Shown here one piece after another: positions 1 through 9,626 of a DNA stretch of 64,000 nucleotides. The position numbers and the translations under genes are program-made. Source of the DNA: an uncultured Prevotella sp. (GTDB lineage: Bacteria; Bacteroidota; Bacteroidia; Bacteroidales; Bacteroidaceae); contig CAAGKM010000023.1 of NCBI GenBank assembly GCA_900770395.1, positions 124,001 to 188,000 of the forward strand. Reading direction: 5' to 3'. The notes beneath the pieces are model-generated. The model did not search any database and was not told the origin of the DNA. It saw nothing but the letters and a program-made list of their open reading frames with translations. Within the stretch, counting starts at the first letter, position 1. Every line of letters starts with the position of its first letter.

Positions 1-606
1 ACCTCGATGCCTATCTTCGCCATGATTCTTGCGGCATTGATATTAAAGGAGCCGATTACGGGCAAGAAGGCTGTGGGTGTGCTCATGGGATGCAGTGGAG
101 CGCTGATACTCATTCTCACCAGCGCGAGTGCCGTGAGTGACAAGATGGGCGACATACGCGGCGACCTGCTGTGCCTTTTCGCCCAGTTCTCCTTTGCCCT
201 CTATCTCTCGCTGTTCAATCCCCTCATTCGCCGCTACTCGGTGTTTACGGTCAATAAGTGGATGTTCCTCTTTGCCACCATTATGCTCGCACCGTTCACT
301 GCGCCTCACCTCGTTGCCAACAACTGGGCAACGGTGCCGGCAGTAACCTATTGGGAAGTGGCGTTTGTTGTGGTGATATGCACCTTCTTGTGCTACATCC
401 TAACCATGGTGGCGCAGCAGACTCTCCGCCCCACGGTGGTGAGTGTGTATAACTATGTGCAGCCCCTTGTGTCGGTGATTGTAAGCGTGATAACAGGGCT
501 TGCCATCTTTAGTCCCACCCATGCTCTTGCCGCCGCCCTTGTCTTTGGTGGCGTGTGGCTGGTGACGAAGAGCCGCAGCCGCAGGGATACTGAGAAGGCT
601 TCTTAA
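1..606 (+). CDS. DMT-family (EamA) transporter, 3' part
   Basis: The reading frame is already open at base 1, so the start lies outside the window and only the C-terminal half (about 200 residues) is visible. It is highly hydrophobic with about five to six predicted membrane spans and a basic tail (KSRSRRDTEK). The segment with PTVVSVYNYVQPLVSVIVS followed by a last span and GGVWLVTKSR matches the second EamA repeat of drug/metabolite exporters. The substrate cannot be told. The gene is followed by a repeat array and a hairpin terminator, so it is probably the last gene of its unit. Confidence 0.8.
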   Translation, partial: TSMPIFAMILAALILKEPITGKKAVGVLMGCSGALILILTSASAVSDKMGDIRGDLLCLFAQFSFALYLSLFNPLIRRYSVFTVNKWMFLFATIMLAPFTAPHLVANNWATVPAVTYWEVAFVVVICTFLCYILTMVAQQTLRPTVVSVYNYVQPLVSVIVSVITGLAIFSPTHALAAALVFGGVWLVTKSRSRRDTEKAS

Positions 607-629
607 TGAAAAATATTATATAAATGATA

Positions 630-721
630 GAAGTAGTACTTATTTTACCGACGAAGTAGTACTTACTTTGCTCATGAAGTACTACTTACTTTACCGATGA
701 AGTACTACTTACTTTATAAAG
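630..721. repeat. Tandem array, 4 x 23 bp with palindromic cores
   Basis: Four adjacent 23-bp units start at 630, 653, 676 and 699. The first two carry the core AAGTAGTACTT and the last two carry AAGTACTACTT, which is its exact reverse complement, so outer and inner units can pair with each other. Together with the terminator and the susC promoter this accounts for the 607-1026 gap, which has no gene. Confidence 0.85.
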
Positions 722-764
722 GCATGATTTCAAGAAATTTCAGTTAAGATCTCATGCCTTTTTA
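718..764 (+). terminator. Hairpin terminator after the DMT transporter
   Basis: The arms AAAGGCATGA (718-727) and TCATGCCTTT (752-761) flank a 24-base loop and are followed by Ts. It would end transcription coming from the transporter before the susC promoter. Confidence 0.65.
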
Positions 765-864
765 TCATACACGTATGCATTTGTCAAAAAACACAGCTCA
801 AATATCAAATATTGCTGTTCGTTTTATTTTTTATTCACTTAAAACAAAAAAAAGTCTATTTTTA

Positions 865-896
865 TTTGCAGGTATTGATATTATTTTGTACATTTG
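865..896 (+). promoter_or_regulatory. Bacteroidetes-type promoter of the susC operon
   Basis: TTTG at 865-868 and TACATTTG at 889-896 are separated by 20 bp, the consensus geometry of Bacteroidetes housekeeping-sigma promoters. The leader to the susC ATG is about 120 bases, long enough for post-transcriptional control, though no known riboswitch is recognised. Confidence 0.7.
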
Positions 897-1026
897 CACC
901 CATAAAAATATATGATTTCTTGATTTATAACAAGAAAATACTCTAAAAAACGAAATCATTGCGGCATATAGAGCCGTGTTAGATAGACAAATAAAAAAAC
1001 TAAATATAAACTAAAACAAACAGGAC

Positions 1027-4000
1027 ATGAAGAATTCGAAAGTTCTTACAACAGCAATCGCCTTGTCTGGCGCATTGTATTGTGGACTTCCTGTGCATGC
1101 TTGGGATGCAGACGTATTAAACGTACTACCCCCCCGTAGCGCGCAGCAGGTTCAAAAGATTACAGGACAGGTAATCGATGAGACAGGTGAGCCTCTGATA
1201 GGAGTCACCATAAAGGTAAAAGGTACAAAAACGGCCGCTATCACTGACCTTGACGGTAATTTCAGTTTATCTGTAACAAGCAATAAGGCAGAGTTGGAAT
1301 TATCGTATATCGGTTATAAAACCACAACATTCACAGCCGTTTCCGGCAAACCAGCCAATATTAAGATGAGCCCTGACAACACGGGTCTTGAGGAAGTTGT
1401 TGTAATTGGGTACGGTACACAGAAGAAGCGTGACCTCACTGGAGCTGTGTCATCAGTGAAGGCAGAGGATATCACTTTGTCGCCTATGCCAAATCCAGTG
1501 GAGGCATTGCAGGGAAAGGTTGCAGGTCTTGATATTACACGTTCTTCAGGACAGGCAGGTGCATCAAGCTCTATGAAGCTTCGTGGTACACGCTCGCTGA
1601 TGGCAGCCGAAGACGGCAATGATGAGCCATTGGTGCTTGTTGACGGTTTACCAGGAAGTCTCACCACCCTCAATGCCAACGACATTGAGAGCATTGAGGT
1701 TCTGAAGGACGCTGCCTCTACGGCTGTTTACGGTTCTGCCGGTGCCAACGGTATCATTATCGTCACCACAAAGAGCGGTAAGGCAGGACGAACAAAGGTT
1801 AATCTCAACGCATACGTGGGTATTAACGGTTGGTCTACCGTACCTGAGGTATACAATAGTACAGGCTTCTTCAATATGCGCAAGCAGGCGCAGATGGCAG
1901 GCGGTACATATACTGACGATGAGAATGTGTTTAACCCCGCCGTATATGATGCATATAAGGCAGGACAGAATATCAACTGGGCTGATGCTTTGCTGAAGAC
2001 GGGTGTGACACAAAATTACTCTCTTTCGGTTAGCGGAGGTACGGAAAAGACAAAGGCATATCTGTCATTGAACTATTCTGGTGAGGACGGACAGTATGCC
2101 AATGACAACTACAAGGTTTATTCCACAAACCTGAAGATAGACCATCAGATAAATAAGATTACCACCATCGGAGCAAACCTTCAGGGCAGCTTTACATATA
2201 AGAATTCTGCGTATGCAAAGTTAGAGAATGCGCTTATAACACGCCCTATCGGTTCCCTCTACGATGAAGACGGAAACATTAACCCGTTCCCGGTTGTAGA
2301 TGATGCAAAATCTGTGAGTCTACTGCTCAACAATAAGGGCAACTACCGCAACAACTCACAAAACACAAACATCTACCTTAATCCATACATTCGTATCACC
2401 CCGCTTAAGGGGCTCACTTTGGAGAGCCGCCTCAGTCTGTCGCTTTCATACCGCAAGAACAACAGGTTCAACGGTATTGGCGGATATAACTATTATAGCA
2501 GTGATGCCAATGCCGATGGTGTGACAACGGCTGCCAGCGTAATGGCATCGGTAGATAACTACAACTCCTATAATTATAAATGGGAGAATATTCTTACCTA
2601 TAATTTCAAGATTGCCCAAAAACATGACTTTACTGTTACAGGTGTAACATCGTGGAACCATAACCGTCGTGAATATACATCAGCAGAAAATTCAAGTCTC
2701 ACTGACAACAGTTATCTGTGGCATAATCTCGGAACAGGAAACAATCCTAAGGTAGGATCTTCTTACGTGATGTCAAAAGGCTTAGGCTTTGTTGGACGTA
2801 TCAATTATTCATACGAGGGGAAATATCTTGCCTCTGCTTCTGTTCGACATGATGGCTCGTCACGCCTTGCCGACGGTAACCGTTGGGATACGTTCCCTGC
2901 ATTCTCTCTTGGTTGGCGCATATCTGAGGAGAAATTCATGGAGAGCACACGCTCATGGCTTGACAATCTTAAAATACGTTTTGGATGGGGTGTTACTGGT
3001 ACGGCTTCAATTGCAGAATATCAGACAGCTGTAGTACTCAACCAGTCGTATATGATTCTTGGTAACCAGACCTTGCTTTCATATAACTATCCACAGGAAA
3101 TTGTGGATCCAAATCTTGGCTGGGAGAAATCGTATAACACAAATATTGGTATAGATGCATCGTTCTTGAACGGACGTATTGATGTTACTGCCGATTACTA
3201 TCTTACAAAGACCAAGGATATTATATGGACTGCAAACGTACCTGTGACAAACGGAGGATTTAACTCAGGTGCACAATATAAGACAACAACCAATATCTGT
3301 GAATCTGAGAACCGCGGATTTGAGCTTGCCGTAACTGGCCGTCCGTTCGTGGCAAAGAAAGATGGCGACTTCTCTTGGACAACAAACCTGACCTTTACAA
3401 AAAACTCGGAGAAGTTGACAAGCTTCTCGGCTGAGGATGGTACAGACCAATATATAAATGGTGATAAAATATTGAAAGAAGGCGAACCGATAAATTCGTT
3501 CTACGGCTATAAACTCAACGGCACATGGAAGATCTCTGAGGCAGAGGAGGCTAAAATCTTCAATGCTGAGCCCGGTGACCTGAAGATTAACTGTCAGGAT
3601 CTTACACGTCATGTGGGTGCAGACGGTAAAGTTTACTATACAGGTATAAATGCCGATGGCGAGGAAATGGTTTACAATGCTGAGAATCCATATGATGCCA
3701 CACAGGCACGACAGGTATTGGGACATCAACAGCCAGACTGGACTATGGGCTGGAAGAACACATTCATGTATAAGGGCTTTGATCTCTCGATATATCTCTA
3801 TTGGCGTTATGGACAGATGATAAACTACAGTATGCTGGGGCGTTTCAGTCCTGATGTAAGTGGAAACTTCCCTACATATTTTGACTACTGGACGGAAGAG
3901 ACAGGAAATGCCAACCATTACTTCCCTGCACTTAACTCGCAGAAAACTATCATAAACTACGACGGATATAGTGGTCTGAACTATGTTGACGGCTCATTCT

Positions 4001-4212
4001 GGAAGGTAAAGAACATAACGCTTGGATATACTCTGCCCAAGAAAGTATTGAATAAGTTGGGAATAGAGAATATCCGTGTATATGGAACAATAACCAATCC
4101 GTTTGTATTTGCAAAGAGCGATCTGCTCAAAGATTACGATCCAGAAATGGCAGGCTCACTCGACTATCCGCTTACAAAGCAAATGGTGTTCGGTATAAAC
4201 GTTACATTCTAA
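1027..4212 (+). CDS. SusC-like TonB-dependent outer-membrane transporter
   Basis: A 1061-residue protein with a signal peptide (about residues 1-25), a carboxypeptidase-D-like regulatory domain (ITGQVIDETGEPLIGVTIKV, about 45-120), a TonB-box and plug segment with EEVVVIGYGTQKK (about 122) and a C-terminal 22-strand barrel ending in ...VFGINVTF. SusC proteins import oligosaccharides across the outer membrane, capped by the partner SusD. The partner gene follows after 18 bases. With the pectate lyase and pectin esterase nearby the likely substrate is pectic oligosaccharide; this is inferred from neighbours. No SusR-like or hybrid two-component regulator is in the window. Confidence 0.95.
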   Translation: MKNSKVLTTAIALSGALYCGLPVHAWDADVLNVLPPRSAQQVQKITGQVIDETGEPLIGVTIKVKGTKTAAITDLDGNFSLSVTSNKAELELSYIGYKTTTFTAVSGKPANIKMSPDNTGLEEVVVIGYGTQKKRDLTGAVSSVKAEDITLSPMPNPVEALQGKVAGLDITRSSGQAGASSSMKLRGTRSLMAAEDGNDEPLVLVDGLPGSLTTLNANDIESIEVLKDAASTAVYGSAGANGIIIVTTKSGKAGRTKVNLNAYVGINGWSTVPEVYNSTGFFNMRKQAQMAGGTYTDDENVFNPAVYDAYKAGQNINWADALLKTGVTQNYSLSVSGGTEKTKAYLSLNYSGEDGQYANDNYKVYSTNLKIDHQINKITTIGANLQGSFTYKNSAYAKLENALITRPIGSLYDEDGNINPFPVVDDAKSVSLLLNNKGNYRNNSQNTNIYLNPYIRITPLKGLTLESRLSLSLSYRKNNRFNGIGGYNYYSSDANADGVTTAASVMASVDNYNSYNYKWENILTYNFKIAQKHDFTVTGVTSWNHNRREYTSAENSSLTDNSYLWHNLGTGNNPKVGSSYVMSKGLGFVGRINYSYEGKYLASASVRHDGSSRLADGNRWDTFPAFSLGWRISEEKFMESTRSWLDNLKIRFGWGVTGTASIAEYQTAVVLNQSYMILGNQTLLSYNYPQEIVDPNLGWEKSYNTNIGIDASFLNGRIDVTADYYLTKTKDIIWTANVPVTNGGFNSGAQYKTTTNICESENRGFELAVTGRPFVAKKDGDFSWTTNLTFTKNSEKLTSFSAEDGTDQYINGDKILKEGEPINSFYGYKLNGTWKISEAEEAKIFNAEPGDLKINCQDLTRHVGADGKVYYTGINADGEEMVYNAENPYDATQARQVLGHQQPDWTMGWKNTFMYKGFDLSIYLYWRYGQMINYSMLGRFSPDVSGNFPTYFDYWTEETGNANHYFPALNSQKTIINYDGYSGLNYVDGSFWKVKNITLGYTLPKKVLNKLGIENIRVYGTITNPFVFAKSDLLKDYDPEMAGSLDYPLTKQMVFGINVTF

Positions 4213-4230
4213 CAATTAAAGAAAAACGAC

Positions 4231-6228
4231 ATGAAAAAGAATTTGTTATATATGACAGCCGGACTTTTCGTTGCAACCGGCTTTACTTCGTGCGAGCTTG
4301 ACGAGTATAATCCTACGGGAGGCAGTGCCACGATAGAGAACTATGCAACATGGGAAGGGCTTCAGACACAATGCTACTCAACATTATACCACGAGCTTTA
4401 TTCAAAGCAGGACTTCTATTTCCTGTCTGAATGCGGAACCGATCTTTGGCTTAACCCTTCGGGCAAGGAGTATTCCAAAGAAACTTTCTATTACGACGGA
4501 TTGGGAGTTGCCCGCTCTGAACCGAAAAAAGCATGGCAGCAGGCATACTCTGTTATCGCTACATGTAATACTGTTATAAACAACACTCCTGCTGCTTCGG
4601 ACGAGCAGGCTAAAGAGATAGAGGTGCTAAAGGCTGAGGCAAAGGTAATACGTGCTTTCATGCATCTTACACTCACCACATATTTCGGCTCGATACCTTT
4701 GTGTACCAACGAAGTGGGAGAGACGAACAATAAACCTGTGCGAAACTCTATACAAGAGGTTTATACGTCTATTGTTACAGATCTTAAGGAAGCTGCAAAA
4801 GTGCTTAATGTTGAGCCTCGTGGCGGCAACTATGCGCGTGTTACTAAGAAGACTGCTCTCGGACTGCTTGCCCGTGCTTACGCTCAGGGTGCAGGTGAAG
4901 GTCTTGAGGAAGATGGCAAAAGCTACTGGCAGTGTGCCAAGGACGTTGCAGATGACATGATTACAAATGCTGCATCTTACGGTATGTATCTTTATCCGGA
5001 TGTTGCTGACCTGTGGGCACAGGACAACAACCGAAACAACCGTGAGGCCCTGTTCACGGCAGCAGGTCTTGATGCAACCAATGCAGATGCGGGCATGGCT
5101 GGTTCATATGCAAATCATACGAATACGCTTGGAGGGTTTACATATTGCAATCCAAATAATTTGACTCGTGTATATAGCATACAATCCGAGCAAAATCAGT
5201 ACCTCGGTAATTTTGGAACAACAGAAATCATGGCGCCAACAGAGCATGCCATCGATGTGTTTGGCGATTGGGACAAGCGTTATGAAAACTCGTTCCTCAC
5301 GGCTTTTGGTACGTATACTTATCCTACTGGAATAGCATACACTTTTGCACGCCAAACCAAAACTCTTTCCTCAACAGATTGCAGGGCTATGGGATTGGAC
5401 AACAGTCTCGTAGGTCAAAAACAATATCCATACGTAGCGTTGGCTACAGTTGATCGTCCTGGTGGTGTACAGACATATGCCGAAGGTATTTATGAGAAAG
5501 GTGGCACTGGCAATATTGTACCTACAAAGAATGCCTTTGTTGTGGATATGCCACTGGCACAGGATGAGGACCGTATCCGCATATATCTCTCGAAAAAGGA
5601 TCTTACTGACACAGAGAAGTCACAATACCGTTGCTTCACTATGAATATCAGTGAGCTGTTCGATGCTGACGGAAATTATAAAACAGGCTCTTATACAGAC
5701 CGAGGTATGGCTGCGTATGTTTCTCAAGCTTATCACCTATTCCCAATGCTGATAAAGCATAATGCTCTTTATGATGGTGCCATACGCCAACTGTCTAATG
5801 ACAGACGCCCATCACGCAATGGTGACATATTTATAATGCGTGCCGCTGAGATTTATATGATTGCTGCAGAGGCAAGTGTGATGCTGAATTCTGGTGATGC
5901 TGCCAAATATATAAAGCCGTTGCACGACAGAGCTGTGCGCAAAGGTTCTACGGCTCCGACAATAAGCAATGTCACAGAGCAGGATATCCTTGATGAGTAT
6001 GCACGTGAGTTTGTAGGCGAGCACATGCGTTGGGCTGTGCTGAAGCGTCACCGTGTAGGTGGTTTGATGAAGAATGCATTGCAGATGTATAACAAAAAAG
6101 CTTTTGCTGCTTTTAAAGAGGACATACACTATTGTCGTCCTATACCTCAGGAGTTCCTTGACCAGATAAGTAATAAAGAGGAGTTCGGAGACAACGGTTA
6201 TGGATACACAGCAGGAAAGGGATATTAA
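4231..6228 (+). CDS. SusD/RagB-family outer-membrane lipoprotein
   Basis: A 665-residue lipoprotein: the signal peptide ends in GFTSC, with the lipidated Cys at about residue 21. The N-terminal SusD-like region (WEGLQTQCYSTLYHELYS) and the C-terminal RagB/SusD region (RPSRNGDIFIMRAAEIYMIAAEA..., then AREFVGEHMRW) are clear. It caps the SusC channel and binds the glycan at the cell surface. It is slightly long for the family, with insertions in the middle that may shape the ligand site. It is co-transcribed with susC. Confidence 0.95.
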   Translation: MKKNLLYMTAGLFVATGFTSCELDEYNPTGGSATIENYATWEGLQTQCYSTLYHELYSKQDFYFLSECGTDLWLNPSGKEYSKETFYYDGLGVARSEPKKAWQQAYSVIATCNTVINNTPAASDEQAKEIEVLKAEAKVIRAFMHLTLTTYFGSIPLCTNEVGETNNKPVRNSIQEVYTSIVTDLKEAAKVLNVEPRGGNYARVTKKTALGLLARAYAQGAGEGLEEDGKSYWQCAKDVADDMITNAASYGMYLYPDVADLWAQDNNRNNREALFTAAGLDATNADAGMAGSYANHTNTLGGFTYCNPNNLTRVYSIQSEQNQYLGNFGTTEIMAPTEHAIDVFGDWDKRYENSFLTAFGTYTYPTGIAYTFARQTKTLSSTDCRAMGLDNSLVGQKQYPYVALATVDRPGGVQTYAEGIYEKGGTGNIVPTKNAFVVDMPLAQDEDRIRIYLSKKDLTDTEKSQYRCFTMNISELFDADGNYKTGSYTDRGMAAYVSQAYHLFPMLIKHNALYDGAIRQLSNDRRPSRNGDIFIMRAAEIYMIAAEASVMLNSGDAAKYIKPLHDRAVRKGSTAPTISNVTEQDILDEYAREFVGEHMRWAVLKRHRVGGLMKNALQMYNKKAFAAFKEDIHYCRPIPQEFLDQISNKEEFGDNGYGYTAGKGY

Positions 6229-6245
6229 ACTATAATGAAATCTAT

Positions 6246-6272
6246 GCCATCCACCTGAGAATGGTGGATGGC
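6246..6272 (+). terminator. Hairpin between susD and the next gene
   Basis: The perfect 10-bp arms GCCATCCACC and GGTGGATGGC enclose a 7-base loop. No T-run follows directly, so it may be a partial terminator or an RNA-processing/stability hairpin that lets the third gene be expressed at a different level from susCD. Confidence 0.5.
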
Positions 6273-6326
6273 AACAGATAACTTTTACAATATTTATTTA
6301 ATCAAATTAATTTAAAACTAAATTCT

Positions 6327-7865
6327 ATGAGAAAGATTTTTACTTTAGTTGCACTTGCGTTTGCTTCAGTGGGCGCTTTTGCACAAGCACATTGCGAATG
6401 GACGGCAGCACAATTGCCAAATGCAAAGTTTGCCACACAGGAAGAAGCTGTAGCAGCAGGATATAACACATTGTGGTGGAGTGCTGGAAATGAGGGGAAA
6501 TGGCTTGGTATGCCTGCACAAAACCTTATTGAAAATGAGAAAGTTGTTGTTTCTCTTCCATCTGCATACAATTATGTATCTGTAGGCAATAACAAGTATT
6601 CTGGTGCAGCTTATACATATAAGCTCATTATGGGTATGAATAACTCAACACGTAGTGGCATTGATCCGTTGAACTTCTTTGAAGGTCTTGAAAATAATAG
6701 TTATGTACGGAAAGCAGGAGATTCGGATCAAGGTAATGTAATTAACGATGCGATTATTAAGGTTGAAGTGAAAGAGACTGCAGGTTATGGTTCTATTACT
6801 TTGAAATATAATCGTGGTGGTAATAATGCAGCCATGTATGTTGTAGACCAGACTGCAAATGACGGTTCTGGTATGATGGTTCTTCAGACTGTAACACGTT
6901 GCCCAGATGAAAATGTTCAGACACACATCGCTCGTTTCAATGTTGAGCCTAAACATACATATTATATAATGGCATCTGAGAAGGGGTCTGTTGAACTTTA
7001 CGGAATTTCATATGACGAGTGTACAGATGACACTTATACAACCTTGGTATCAGATGAAAACAGTACTGATATTTGGACTGCAGCACAGTTGCCATCTACA
7101 AAATTTGCCACACAGGACGAAGCTGTTGCAGCAGGATATAATACCATGTGGTGGAGTGCTGGAAATGAAGGAAAATGGATTGGTATGCCTGCACAGGATT
7201 TGATAAAAAGTGATAATGTTATTGTTTCTCTCCCGTCTGCATACAATTATGTATCTGTAGGCAATAACAAGTATTCTGGTGTTGAATATACATATAAGCT
7301 CATTATGGGTATGAATAACTCAACACGTAGTGGTATTGATCCGTTGAACTTCTTTGAAGGTCTCGAAAATAATAGTTATGTACGGAAAGCAGGAGACTCA
7401 GATCAGGGTAATGTTATCAACGATGCTATTATAAAAATTGAAGTTCCTGAAACCTCTACATACGGACGTGTTATGTTGAACTATAACCGTGGCGGTAACA
7501 ACGCTGCTATGTATGTTGTAGACCAGACGGCAAATGACGGCTCTGGCATGATGGTGCTCCAGACTGTGACTCGTTGCCCTGATGATGCTATTAAGACACA
7601 TGCAGCCATCTTCAACGTAGAGCCAAAGCATACATATTATGTAATGGCATCTGAAAAGGGGTCTGTAGAGCTTTATGCTATCGGTTTCTGCTCAACAACT
7701 TCTGAGAAGTATGGTGCGTTGAATACTGCTACTGGCATTGAGAACATCACCTCTACTCCGATTAAGGCTCAGGACGATGCCATCTACACTCTCCAGGGTG
7801 TACGTGTAGCAAAGGCAACCAAAGGTATTTATATTATCAACGGCAAGAAGGTTGTAGTGAAATAA
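6327..7865 (+). CDS. Secreted protein with two tandem copies of an unknown domain
   Basis: A 512-residue protein with a signal peptide (cleaved after about AFA-QA, residue 20), two copies of a roughly 200-residue domain (about 25-228 and 250-453; offset 225 codons) and a C-terminal tail (YTLQGVRVAKATKGIYI, ending GKKVVVK) typical of Prevotella secreted glycan-active proteins. Each copy starts WTAAQLP and contains WWSAGNEGKW, which suggests a beta-rich, aromatic glycan-binding module. The place directly after susD is where surface glycan-binding proteins usually lie, but no lipobox is present. No family is recognised; a pectin-binding role is inferred only from context. Confidence 0.8.
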   Translation: MRKIFTLVALAFASVGAFAQAHCEWTAAQLPNAKFATQEEAVAAGYNTLWWSAGNEGKWLGMPAQNLIENEKVVVSLPSAYNYVSVGNNKYSGAAYTYKLIMGMNNSTRSGIDPLNFFEGLENNSYVRKAGDSDQGNVINDAIIKVEVKETAGYGSITLKYNRGGNNAAMYVVDQTANDGSGMMVLQTVTRCPDENVQTHIARFNVEPKHTYYIMASEKGSVELYGISYDECTDDTYTTLVSDENSTDIWTAAQLPSTKFATQDEAVAAGYNTMWWSAGNEGKWIGMPAQDLIKSDNVIVSLPSAYNYVSVGNNKYSGVEYTYKLIMGMNNSTRSGIDPLNFFEGLENNSYVRKAGDSDQGNVINDAIIKIEVPETSTYGRVMLNYNRGGNNAAMYVVDQTANDGSGMMVLQTVTRCPDDAIKTHAAIFNVEPKHTYYVMASEKGSVELYAIGFCSTTSEKYGALNTATGIENITSTPIKAQDDAIYTLQGVRVAKATKGIYIINGKKVVVK

Positions 7866-7909
7866 CAACGATAAAGCTGTTATGTAAATATACATAAAGC
7901 AAAAACAAA

Positions 7910-7955
7910 AAAGAAGGCTGTGCCGCAGATTCACGTGCACAGCCTTCTTTGTTTT
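7910..7955. terminator. Bidirectional terminator
   Basis: The 14-bp arms AAAGAAGGCTGTGC (7910-7923) and GCACAGCCTTCTTT (7937-7950) have T-rich sequence to the right and A-rich sequence to the left. It can end both the susC operon (plus) and the convergent ATPase gene (minus). Confidence 0.8.
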
Positions 7956-8041
7956 TAGTCAGCAGACATAGAATAAAGAAGTGGATTACCTTAATTCTTT
8001 CACCACTTCTATTGGCAATGAGCAATGGGTAGTAGCTATTG

Positions 8042-9328
8042 TCAAATACTGCTTGTAGCCGCATATAGCGGGATATTGGTCATCCAGTCCTGTTCGCGGT
8101 AGTCAGACATAGAGAAGCGCAGGGCGTGAAGTCCGGGATATTTCGCCACAAAAGCGGCAAGGCTCTTGGCACGCAGGTTCTCCTCTGCTTTCACTTCTAT
8201 GGGTATTACCTTTCCTTCCTTTTGAACGATGAAGTCAATCTCTCCACGTGAGTTTTCAGCCGACCAATAATACACAAAATCAACTTTGTCGCGTATCTGC
8301 TGGAAGAAATACTGCTCCGTGAGTGCACCTTTATAGGTGTTGAATATCTCATTGCCGGCAATAAGCGTGTCTGCAGTGAGTTTGTTGATGGCTGACAGCA
8401 GCCCCACATCGAGCAGGTATATTTTGAAGATGCTGAAATCCTCAAAGGCATTAAGTGGCAGCTCGCCGCTCTTGGTTCTGCTCACCTTATATATTAGTCC
8501 TGCATCCCTCAGCCACTCTATCGCTACTTCAAAGTCTTTTGCCCTTGCCCTCTCACGCAGCATTCCATAGATAAACTTCTTATTCTCCTTGGCAAGCTGG
8601 CTGGCAATGGAGTTCCATACCATTCTTATTCTCGGCACCTCACTGATAGGGGCGTGTTTTGAGAAATCGTTGTTGTAGGTGTCAAGTATATTGTTCTGTA
8701 TTCGCCTCACTTCAGCAAAGTCACTGCGCCGGCGGTAACTGTCCACAGCCTCTGGCATTCCACCCACATAATAATAAGTTTTGAGCAAGGTGGTGAGTTT
8801 GTCTTTCACCATCGCCACCATATTCCAGTCACGTTTCTCCAACAGACTGGCGATGCGTTTCTCTCCCATTGCAAGAAGAAACTCTTGAAAACTCAATGGC
8901 GCCAAATCGACAAAGTCAACTTTGCCCACAGGAAAAGAATCAGCCCGGTGCATGGCAATGCCCAAGAGCGACCCTGCCGCAATGACATGATACTGACGCG
9001 CTTTCTCGCAAAAGTATTTCAGCGAGGTGACCCCTCTTGGAGCTGCCTGTATCTCGTCGAATATCAGCAGCGTGCCAGTGTCGATGTCGGTATCCTTCCT
9101 TATGCTGATGGTATTTATGATACGCTCAATGTCAAAGTCATTTTCAAACACGTGGTTTAGCACATCGTCTTCCTCAAAATTCACATACACATATTTATTA
9201 TATGCTTTCCCTGCAAAGTCAAGTATAAGCCAAGTCTTGCCCACTTGACGCGCCCCACGTACAATCAGCGGTTTGCGGTCGGGACGTTTTTTCCACTCAT
9301 ACAGTTCTGATATAGCTGTTCTTTCCAT
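8042..9328 (-). CDS. AAA+ ATPase with DUF4143 domain
   Basis: A 428-residue member of the large family of archaeal/bacterial ATPases with a C-terminal DUF4143 domain. Visible are the Walker A motif (GARQVGKTW, about residue 25-33), the Walker B segment TLLIFDEIQ, the AAGSLLG sensor region, and the C-terminal nuclease-like fold region around GEIDFIVQKEGKVIPIEVK, which resembles the D-x(n)-ExK pattern of restriction-like nucleases. Function is not established for the family; these are frequent, mobile accessory genes in Bacteroidales. It lies between two pectin genes on the opposite strand with its own promoter, so it looks like an insertion into the pectin locus. Confidence 0.85.
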   Translation of the reverse strand: MERTAISELYEWKKRPDRKPLIVRGARQVGKTWLILDFAGKAYNKYVYVNFEEDDVLNHVFENDFDIERIINTISIRKDTDIDTGTLLIFDEIQAAPRGVTSLKYFCEKARQYHVIAAGSLLGIAMHRADSFPVGKVDFVDLAPLSFQEFLLAMGEKRIASLLEKRDWNMVAMVKDKLTTLLKTYYYVGGMPEAVDSYRRRSDFAEVRRIQNNILDTYNNDFSKHAPISEVPRIRMVWNSIASQLAKENKKFIYGMLRERARAKDFEVAIEWLRDAGLIYKVSRTKSGELPLNAFEDFSIFKIYLLDVGLLSAINKLTADTLIAGNEIFNTYKGALTEQYFFQQIRDKVDFVYYWSAENSRGEIDFIVQKEGKVIPIEVKAEENLRAKSLAAFVAKYPGLHALRFSMSDYREQDWMTNIPLYAATSSI

Positions 9329-9365
9329 ACGCCTTTACTCTGTCATTTAATGATTTTATATGCTG

Positions 9366-9397
9366 CAAAGTTAATGATTTTTTCTGTAAAAAACAAA
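9366..9397 (-). promoter_or_regulatory. Promoter of the AAA+ ATPase gene
   Basis: Read on the minus strand: TAACTTTG (9373-9366) with TTTG (9397-9394) 20 bp upstream. It is 38 bp from the start codon and adjoins the repeats at 9402-9472. Confidence 0.7.
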
Positions 9398-9401
9398 AGT
9401 T

Positions 9402-9472
9402 CGTCCTTAAAAGTGTGGATTTTCACATTTTTACGTCCTTAAAAGTGTGGTGTAGATACATTTTTAAGGACG
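9402..9472. repeat. Direct and inverted repeats between divergent promoters
   Basis: CGTCCTTAAAAGTGTGG occurs at 9402-9418 and again at 9434-9450. An inverted copy of its left half (TTTTTAAGGACG) lies at 9461-9472. The repeats sit directly upstream of the ATPase promoter and could be operator sites. Confidence 0.7.
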
Positions 9473-9575
9473 TGAAAGTGTAATACGCAGGCTCATCAGC
9501 TTCGCAGTCACCACCTAAAGTTGTGCAGAAACCCAACTTTTAGTTAATTCTTTCTGTTTTTCAGAAAGATTTTTG

Positions 9576-9583
9576 TAACTTTG
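9576..9583 (+). promoter_or_regulatory. Promoter -7 element of the pectate lyase/esterase gene
   Basis: TAACTTTG followed by CAGCAG matches the Bacteroidetes -7 box. No clear TTTG lies at the expected distance upstream, so an activator may be needed. The predicted transcript start lies close to base 9590, which argues for the ATG at 9627 rather than the TTG at 9591. Confidence 0.6.
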
Positions 9584-9626
9584 CAGCAGATTGAAAATTA
9601 CTGACGAAATTATAACTACAAAAACA

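Noticed and set aside
3265..3918. A 217-codon open frame on the minus strand
   Set aside because: It is a shadow of susC: no family similarity, poor composition, and it lies fully inside a strongly supported gene.
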